Source of the DNA: Nemertoderma westbladi
Lineage: Eukaryota; Xenacoelomorpha; Nemertodermatida; Nemertodermatidae
Assembly (NCBI GenBank): GCA_032718475.1
Contig: JAUCBJ010006810.1
Location: forward strand, 1-64,000
Direction of reading: 5' to 3'
DNA: 64,000 nucleotides
The notes below the pieces were generated by a model, which worked only from the letters and a program-made list of their open reading frames with translations, searched no databases and was not told the origin of the DNA. Shown piece after piece: positions 56,648-64,000 of the stretch (its first letter is position 1; each line of letters starts with the position of its first letter). A program made the position numbers and the translations under genes.

Positions 56648-56980
56648 AGACTATGCCTCACTGAGGCGTAAACTATGACTCACTGAGGCATAGACTATGC
56701 CTCACTGAGGCACTGAGGCATAGACTATGCCTCACTGAGGCACTGAGGCATAGACTATGCCTCTCTGAGGTACTGAGGCATAGACTATGCCTCACTGAGG
56801 CATAGACTATGCCTCACTGAGGCACTGAGGCATACACTATGACTCACTGAGGCATAGACTATGCCTCACTGAGGCACTGAGGCATAGACTATGCCTCACT
56901 GAGGCACTAAGGCATAGACTATGACTCACTGAGGCGTAGACTATGCCTCACTGAGGCACTGATGCATAGACTATGACTCA
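56648..56980. repeat. Palindromic tandem array GAGGCATAG-A-CTATGCCTC
   Basis: About thirteen units of (ACT)GAGGCATAGACTATGCCTC(ACT). Each is a 9-bp inverted repeat with one central base, and ACTGAGGC half-units lie between some of them. A few copies have broken stems (CTATGACTC). It sits between two tRNA-like SINE heads. Confidence 0.9.
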
Positions 56981-56983
56981 TAA

Positions 56984-57052
56984 GGGTCTAAGGCCTTCAA
57001 GCTGATCATTTGCTTAGTTTTCTAATTAGAAGGTCGCGAGTTCGAACCCTAG
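56984..57052 (+). mobile_element. tRNA-derived SINE head
   Basis: A tRNA-like stretch with B box GGTCGCGAGTTCGAACCCT (57032-57050) and an A-box-like GGGTCTAAGGCC near 56984. A SINE-like body follows for about 150 bases. Confidence 0.5.
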
Positions 57053-57489
57053 AAGAGCATTATTATTTTTCCTAGCTCTAGGCTGAATCTAGTGTACACT
57101 AGCTTTGACTCTGCCAGCTATAGTGATAGTATGCAACCTTGGGAGTTTATGTGAGTAAAGGCCAAGAGATTAGACTTCAGGTTGCCTCCATTAATTCACT
57201 CTTCTTAACTTTATATAATAACTCAACCCTTATTTAAAGTTTTAAAAATTATGACTTAGTCGACCAATTTTCCAAAGTATATTATAAAAACATATAATTT
57301 CTTGAATATATAGACCTAATAGTAATAAATATTGTGGGGTAAATACATTTATAATACTAATATAATTATTATGGATAAATAGTCCTAATACTAATATAAT
57401 TGTTATGGATAAATAGTCCTAATACTAATATAATTGTTTTGGATAAATAGCCCTAATACTATTATGAAAGGAACTCAAACAAACAAATG
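57053..57489. other. Non-coding AT-rich stretch
   Basis: Contains a ~40-base repeat GGATAAATAGTCCTAATACTAATATAATT in three units (57370-57465). Confidence 0.6.
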
Positions 57490-58009
57490 TCAATAGCGTC
57501 GTCCTGCGCGGGCATATACTGAACGAGAGTTTTTTATCATAGGTCTTCGAAAATTAGTAAAAGCTGGTTGATTTACTTTACTTTCATCTTCCTCATTACC
57601 CAACTGTTTCTTAATTTTATTCAATTGTTCATTAATTTTCAGTAATTTACTTTTATTTCCCAGAACCTGTCTTAATATCTCTTCTCTATTTTCCTCATTT
57701 TCTTCCATTTGTTTAATAAATTTCCGCATTTGATTTTTGTTTCCTAATATTTGTCTCAATATCTCTTCTTTATTTTCATCATTCTCTTCTAAATTTTTAA
57801 TAAATTTCTGTAATTTAATTTTACTTCCTAGAACTTGGGTCAATGTCGCCTCTTTATTTTCTTCACTTTCCTTCAAATGTTTAATAATTTTCCGCAATCT
57901 ATTCTTATTTCCAAGTAATTGCCTCTTTATTTCCTCATTATCATCATTTTCATTCTCTTCTCCACTTTCCTGATCTTCACTTTCTTCACCCTTGTTACGA
58001 TATATGGCG
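57490..58009 (-). CDS. Terminal exon, acidic helical-repeat protein of unknown family
   Basis: An acceptor (AATATAGGTACACAG) at 58010 opens a frame that runs to TGA at 57490. It starts AIYRNKGEESEDQESGEENE, then has about three and a half copies of a 29-residue repeat, typified by KFIKQMEENEENREEILRQV followed by LGNK, and ends with a basic tail (FRRPMIKNSRSVYARAGRRY). The repeats alternate hydrophobic and Lys/Glu positions and should form amphipathic helices. The tail has dibasic sites and ARAGRR, which would fit a prohormone-type cleavage with amidation, but this is speculation without a signal peptide in view. The upstream exons were not found in the window. No stop interrupts the repeats. 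Confidence 0.5.
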
Positions 58010-58560
58010 CTGTGTACCTATATTAGTCGTCATACAGTATAATTATTAGATAAGCCATAAAGACGCGCAATGATATTTAGATAAGGAAAGCAAAACGCCC
58101 ATATATTTTGAATTTATCCATTTATACAGTATGTAGTCCTACCTAGGTAATTTTGTAGTTAAACATGAGTAATAGTTCCACGGTAGCAAGTTTCCTATGA
58201 AACCCTTGATATAAGCTTGCTGTATAATATATAATATAATACAGACAGACAGATAGGATCTAAGTTCATAAAAATCGAAGTTCATCAAAGTCATGCCTTG
58301 CAGGATCTAAGTTGTTCGTTTTACCTTCACACTTCCCGCAGTAGTCCTACCGGTACAGTATACTTGTTAACGTTGCTATGTTAACCCGAGTCGCCAAGTC
58401 CCGAGTGGGATTTTTAAATTGTATAATTGATCCCGGTAACAATTCATCCAGTACAGCAATAGCCAGTAATGTAGTGGAATAATACAGTGCATGTACCTGA
58501 CACCTGTGTACTGGTACACTGGTACTGGTACCAGGGTACAACTGTTCAAGACAGTCTTGT
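58010..58560. other. Non-coding stretch
   Basis: Short GGTACTGGTACC-like palindromes near 58505-58530. No gene seen. Confidence 0.4.
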
Positions 58561-58603
58561 GGCCTAGCTAGACTAGTCTTGCCAAGACTAGTCTAGCTAG
58601 GCC
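58561..58603. repeat. 43-bp perfect palindrome (21-bp arms, 1-base centre)
   Basis: Left arm GGCCTAGCTAGACTAGTCTT(G), right arm its exact complement. No tandem repetition. Confidence 0.95.
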
Positions 58604-60064
58604 TATGAAGTACTGAAGTATGAACGATACGGACTAAGCTCTGAAACTGCAAGGAGTGCTTTGCGATCAGTACACAGTACAGCAGTACGGCAGTACGGTG
58701 TGGCATTCAAGACGAAAAATAGTCCGCCTGTCCGCTGGGTGGAAACCCAGCTTGGTGGAGTCTAAAGGACGTTTGGATTGGACTTCGTCGTCTTCGTTCC
58801 GGGCTCTTTCCGGTTTCAGGGGCACTGAATTTTTAACAACTGCAGTATTTCTGTCAACTGTTAGGCCTAGTTATTCTGTTATTGCTGTATTGTACCGGTT
58901 CACCAGTATTGCTGTATTGGTGTAGGCCTACCAGTGTACAGGTGTATAAACACAACCTGGCAACAGCCTGACAGCTTCCATCAGTCCATTAGATGTAGTC
59001 TTAGACTCAGACCACACCAGCCAGCACACACTCAGACACTGACACACTGACAGGGGACAGACTCATGTCAGTTGGCTGCAGTACCTGTAATAACTACTGC
59101 GGGTATTGTTAGGCCCTACTCTGGGGACCGTCTGACCAGGGCTGGCAAAGTAGGTTTTTGTAAACCTAGGTTTTTGTAAACCTAGGCAGCTAGGCTGCTA
59201 GGTTTTTGTCGATTTTTGTCAAAAACCTAAAATTTGAAAAAAGCCTAAAACTAGGTTTTTAGGTTTTTGATCACAAAACAGAACCAAATTGCTTGTTTTT
59301 TTTAAATTTCTAATGACAAAAATATTTTGGTTCCATGCATGAAACTCACTGACTAAAGACTTTGGAGTTTCTGTCTTTAACTTTAAGCCAGTAACTGAGT
59401 AAGCCAACAATAAAACTTCACTGCTGGCAGCTGGACTGACTAATATTTAAAACAAAAATCAAATCGATTATTTTAATATAGGCCTAGGCCTATTGTACTT
59501 GTACTTGTAGACTGTTGTAGGCTTACCGGCAGACCGGTATCTACTACTGATCTGAAGTTGAAGTTGAAGTTGTTTATTGTCAGAAACGCATGAAATACAC
59601 AGAAATACATATACATAAGAACATATACATAATATACATTTATATGTTAAAGATTATCTAATAAAATGTTCTGACGGGGATAACTGCATGAGTTCATAGA
59701 ACTCGTTTCCATGCAGGTCCCCTCTTAAAATGATTTATGCAGCTTAAATTTAAAATCGTTTAAAATTACCTATGGATAAAATAAAACATGAAGATATATA
59801 CAGTGTCATAATACAGTAATATGCAAATTAATTGGACGAAATAATAACATACGGTTGAAATATCCTGGTATTTGGTATTAATCGCCGTAGTATTGATCAC
59901 TATTCAATATACTGTAGTACAGTATTAATCATGTTCACCTCTAAGCAAAATACTGTAGTATTACTTATATTCATCTCTAAGCAAAATACTGTGGTAATCA
60001 TATTCACCTCTGTCTAATCAAAATACATAATTATATGATGTTAGACAACCACGACGTAGTATTA
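58604..60064. other. Non-coding stretch with repeat debris
   Basis: 59139-59265 has AGGTTTTTGTAAACCTAGG repeats next to CAGGGCTGGCAAAGT, which resembles a hAT-type end. 59559-59640 has GAAGTTGAAGTTGAAG and a TTTATTGTCAG tail-like piece. No gene. Confidence 0.4.
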
Positions 60065-60715
60065 TTTAATGTTCACCTCTATTCAAAATACTGTAGCATT
60101 AATTATATTCACCACTAATCAAAATACCGTAGTATTGTCTAGTGTTCACCTCTATTCAAAATACTATAGCATTAATTATATTCACCACTAATCAAAATAC
60201 CGTAGTATTGTCTAGTGTTCACCTCTATTCAAAATACTGTAGCATTAATTATATTCACCACTAATCAAAATACCGTAGTATTGTCTAGTGTTCACCTCTA
60301 TTCAAAATACTGTAGCATTAATTATATTCACCACTAATCAAAATACCGTAGTATTGTCTAGTGTTCACCTCTATTCAAAATACTGTAGCATTAATTATAT
60401 TCACCACTAATCAAAATACCGTAGTATTGTCTAGTGTTCACCTCTATTCAAAATACTGTAGCATTAATTATATTCACCACTAATCAAAATACCGTAGTAT
60501 TGTCTAGTGTTCACCTCTATTCAAAATACTGTAGCATTAATTATATTCACCACTAATCAAAATACCGTAGTATTGTCTAGTGTTCACCTCTATTCAAAAT
60601 ACTGTAGCATTAATTATATTCACCACTAATCAAAATACCGTAGTATTGTCTAGTGTTCACCTCTATTCAAAATACTATAGCATTAATTATATTCACCACT
60701 AATCAAAATACCTAC
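60065..60715. repeat. 73-bp satellite, about nine units
   Basis: TCTAGTGTTCACCTCTATTC recurs every 73 bases from 60138. The other half-unit is TAGCATTAATTATATTCACC. Unit ends read AAAATACCGTAGTATTG. More diverged half-units (ATTCACCTCTAAGCAAAATAC) extend back to about 59890. No spacers of unique sequence, so it is not a CRISPR array. Confidence 0.95.
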
Positions 60716-61855
60716 CAATGCTGTATACAGGTATAAAATATAATATTGAACAAATGCAGCCCCATCCCATATAACTGTATAATTTATCTAACCACTGAAT
60801 GAACTGATGAACTAATCCAGCAATAATCTGCCAATCAAGCTCAGGCAGTCAGGTCAATCTAATCAATTAATAGGCAGATAGGGCCTATACAAATACAGCC
60901 TGACCGAAATACTACAAAAACTGTCAGTGGATGCAGTTAGTGGCAGTTGGTTTTGGGCCTTTTTTGGATATTTTTTCGATATAATATGCAATAACTTGTT
61001 TCAGGAAAAAATACCGCATAATTTTATTTCACAATGTAAAAGTTGGGTCTTTCTTGAACATAAAGCAAAAAACCAGAAAACATTTCACTGTCCGGTTTTT
61101 TTTCTACAAGCATTTTAAAATTGCATCAAAAATACGACTAGTTCCTAAATAAGGGGGATTTTTTAAATTTACCTTATTTAAGATATCGAAATCGAAAATA
61201 AATACCAAAAGTCCCTAAATAATAACTTTTTGACCTGGGTTTCTTATTTAGGAATACAATTATATTCCAAAATCTGCACATTCCTTAAATAAAATTAATA
61301 TTCCTTATTCCTTACAGTATATGTTACAGTGTTACACTTCTTTCATACCCGAATTCTTTGATTTATGTCAGTCTGAATATTGCTAATTGTTGGGTTAAGG
61401 ATAAGGACAATAGTTGCACTGCACTCTATAAATCCTCTATAGAATATCGTATCATAATGAAGTCGCTAGCACTGGCATTCTTACCTCACACGGTAGCATA
61501 GAATAGCCCATTGATATTCAAAAGAATAGCCCATCGCCCATCTGAGCGCACATACATTGTCACGTATTTCGATGAGACATGACTCAAGTAACTGGACATC
61601 GCCGCACAGTTTTGAAAAACTAACTTGTGTCCTGCATTTCCTCTTCTGCTCCGCGTTACGCCCCACTTAGATGGATTGTCCACAATGTTGTACTTGAAAG
61701 GTGTGAAAAAAAAACCAATGTCAATGTCATGTCAATAGGCACAAAGATGGTTCCGTCGGGCAGCTGATAGACGTTATGAAGGTTAAAGATGATTAACATT
61801 AACATGTTGTCTTTCGTTAGTCAGAGGTCGTTCAACACAATACTCGTCTCCTTAA
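60716..61855. other. Non-coding stretch
   Basis: A 63-codon plus frame at 60927-61118 and minus frames at 61481-61683 have no domain. Nothing nameable. Confidence 0.4.
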
Positions 61856-61928
61856 TTTGCCTCATTGTGTTCGTTTTGTAAAAGCCTTTGCGGATCTAGC
61901 TAGTCATTTTCCCCGCAAAGTACTCTGT

Positions 61929-62041
61929 AGGTGTTTTAGTGGACATAAAAAGCCGTTTCCTTACTGTACCGGTGTTTTAGTGGACATAAAAAGCCATTTC
62001 TTCTGTATGTGTACTTTAGCGGACATAACTAGCGATTTTAT
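61929..62041 (+). repeat. ~45-bp tandem repeat (GTGTTTTAGTGGACATAAAAAGCC)
   Basis: Three units (61931, 61972, 62011), the last diverged (ACTTTAGCGGACATAACTAGC). A 118-codon frame crosses it without domain support. Confidence 0.7.
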
Positions 62042-63239
62042 GTCGCAATACGCCAAAATACTCTTGATAAAGTTAGCTGCTGATATGTCCACGTGTAACT
62101 TTTTCTTTGTTCTTTGTTCGGTCGACCAATCAGAGCGATTTTCATTTTATTTGTACAGAAACCTCCGGGAAATCGCGCAATGCATTATGGTTTATGTTTT
62201 CCTTTTTTCCTGATGCCAGAAGATCGGCTGTGGAATTATTCTGTGTTTCAGACTTTAGCCAAACATTAGAACGGCTTTGATCATAGAAACGTATAACTGT
62301 TATCAAACCATATCAAGTCACGCATTAACTCAGCATCTTAAATTATACATACCTTGCACCGCATTATTTTACTGCTATTTACTGTCGGTTATTAATTGTA
62401 TCAATTGATGGAATATTGTTATATTTGGAGAATATCGATAAATTATCAGAAAACCCCAATCTTCTTGATATACTGAAGGTTAGAGAGACCGGTTACATAT
62501 AGCAATTGCGACTTACATTATATTGGTTTTGGAGTGAATTGAATGCTATTTCATAGGCCCTACATGTGTCAGTGGCTGTTCTCCTTATATATGATTAAAA
62601 TTAGTGAAGGTCGGCAGATCGGTGTGCAGCATTGTGCGGTAGTGTGCATGAGTGTGATAGATAACAAAGCATCTCCTAAAGAATGCGCTTTATACGTGAA
62701 TCATTAGCCATCCCGTTGTGTTTAGTGTAAGTCATAACTCTGTTTACATACTTAGAGCGCCACGTCCTAAAGGAACTGTTAATATTTCCCGAAAGTGAAT
62801 AATATTTGTCAGAGATTATATATTAACGATCAGTCGAATAATACAGTAGGCCTACACCGCAATAAGGTCAGAGCTTCCGAATCCAGTCTCCCGGGTAAAT
62901 CCAGTGGGTGAATGGTTGCGCATAGGCTGGCTTCGGCTAATGTAGTTTTATGTGTATCAAATACTTGTCATAGGCTAAAGTCGATTTATAACCTAGAAGA
63001 CACCTAAATTTGGCAGGTTAAACTGCTAAAGGTCTAAAAGCGCGAACACGTTTGTTTTTTACCAAACTTCAGATTATTTCTAATCTTTTGACAGACTACA
63101 TACATACCAAGTTTCGTTTAATTTCATCAAGGAATGACCGAGTTATTAGCGATAAAAAATTTACAACGACGACAGACAACTCGTTAATAGCACCCATATG
63201 CCAAGGTTTCGCTCACTTGAACGTGGCTCTCCCACTCAT
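62042..63239. other. Non-coding stretch
   Basis: No gene or repeat I can name. Confidence 0.4.
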
Positions 63240-64000
63240 TCAATCCGGTTCGACGCAGTTTGTTGCTCGTTGTTGCTCATTGCTGCTCGTTGTGCTTTAT
63301 TATTTCTCGTTGTTGGTCATTGTTGCTTGTTGGTGCTCATTGTTGCTCGTTAGTTGTACTTTATTATTGCTCGTTGTACTCTATTATTGCTCTTTGTTGC
63401 TCGTTGTTGTACTTTATTATTGCTCGTTCAATTGTTGTTCCTCATTGCTGCTCGTTGTTGCTCAATATTACTTGTTGCTGCTCGTTCAGTCGTTGTTGTA
63501 CTTTATTATTGCTCGTTGTTGCTCAATATAACTCGTTGTTGCTCATTCAGTCGTTGTTGCTCATTATTGCTCGTTGTTTCTCGTTGTTGCTCATTGTTGC
63601 TCGTTGTTGTTCTTTATTATTGCTCATTGTTGCTCAGTGTTTCTCATTGTTGCTCAATGTTACTCGTTGTTATACTTTATTATTGCTCAATGTTACTCGT
63701 TGTTGCTCATTGTTACTCGTTGTTCCTCATGTCCTAATTATTGGTCGTTGTTTCTCATTGTTGTACTTTATTATTGCTCGTTGTTGCTCATTATTACTCA
63801 TTGTTACTCGTTGTTGCTCATTGTTGCTCGTTGTTGTACTTTATTATTGCTCGTTCAGTTGTTGTTCCTCATTGTTGCTCGTTGTTGTACTTTATTATTG
63901 CTCATTGTTGCTCGTTGTTTCTCAATGTTACTCGTTGTTGCTCATTGTTGCTCGTTGTTGCTCGTTCAGTCGTTGTTCCTCATTATTGCTCATTGTTGTT
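63240..64000. repeat. TTGTTGCTC-type minisatellite, continues past the window end
   Basis: Irregular array of TCGTTGTTGCTCATTGTTGC with interspersed GTACTTTATTATTGCTCG units. Its open frames (63052-63531, 63354-63737) give Leu/Val/Cys-rich sequence forced by the repeat and are not genes. Confidence 0.9.

Noticed and set aside
58656-58925. 89-codon plus frame in moderately GC-rich DNA
   Set aside because: No domain, no splice partner or poly(A) signal that I could support.
60065-60715. Regular 73-bp repeats, considered as a CRISPR-like array
   Set aside because: The whole unit is conserved with no unique spacers, and the DNA is eukaryotic. It is a satellite.
63052-63737. Two frames of 127-159 codons rich in Leu, Val and Cys
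   Set aside because: Produced by the TTGTTGCTC minisatellite.

Overview
This window is eukaryotic, AT-rich nuclear DNA from an animal. Genes have GT-AG introns, and most of the sequence is transposon, satellite and foldback DNA. The best-supported host gene is a choline-transporter-like (SLC44/CTL) gene. The repeat style (TAGGCCTA-type motifs, CR1/RTE-like LINEs, Penelope-like and BEL-like elements, many foldback MITEs) suits a marine invertebrate such as an echinoderm, hemichordate or amphioxus. That placement is inference only. There are no bacterial genes, no rRNA, no convincing free-standing tRNA and no CRISPR array.

Layout. 1-911: the end of a possible terminal exon, then a decayed LINE on the minus strand. 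962-3559: an endonuclease-RT type LINE copy with a 302-bp segment present three times in tandem. 3855-7487: another decayed LINE, broken by a piggyBac-like 1.57-kb element (TTAA sites) and a 199-bp MITE (TA sites). 8083-10411: a Penelope-like reverse transcriptase remnant. 12759-14436: a two-exon minus-strand gene for a single-pass membrane protein of unknown family, with a 299-bp hAT-like MITE in its intron. 17783-19944: a decayed RT of an unusual clade. 22616-29893: a very young, apparently gag-only BEL/Pao-like LTR element on the minus strand. Its two 521-bp LTRs differ at one site by eye, it has a TTTAT target duplication, and it carries arrays of short hairpins in place of pol. It is nested in an older foldback element. 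30515-32579: a decayed repeat-protein reading frame, followed by a perfect 116-bp-arm palindrome (32672-32911) and a 315-bp satellite (34016-35580).

The SLC44 gene occupies 50913 to 39135 on the minus strand. I resolve four phase-0 exons (50913-50647, 48340-48209, 41413-40775, 40376-39135) that together encode about 759 residues. Its introns hold two LINE fragments, a decayed CR1-like LINE and several MITEs. After 51 kb there is mostly non-coding DNA: foldback elements, tRNA-derived SINE heads, a palindromic 'GAGGCATAG A CTATGCCTC' array, one terminal exon of an unknown acidic helical-repeat protein (58009-57490), a 73-bp satellite (about 60065-60715), and a TTGTTGCTC-type minisatellite that runs off the end of the window.

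Most of the reading frames belong to mobile elements that have lost function. The items most likely to be new are the hairpin-array, gag-only BEL derivative, the orphan two-exon membrane protein, the acidic repeat protein, and the large perfect palindrome.
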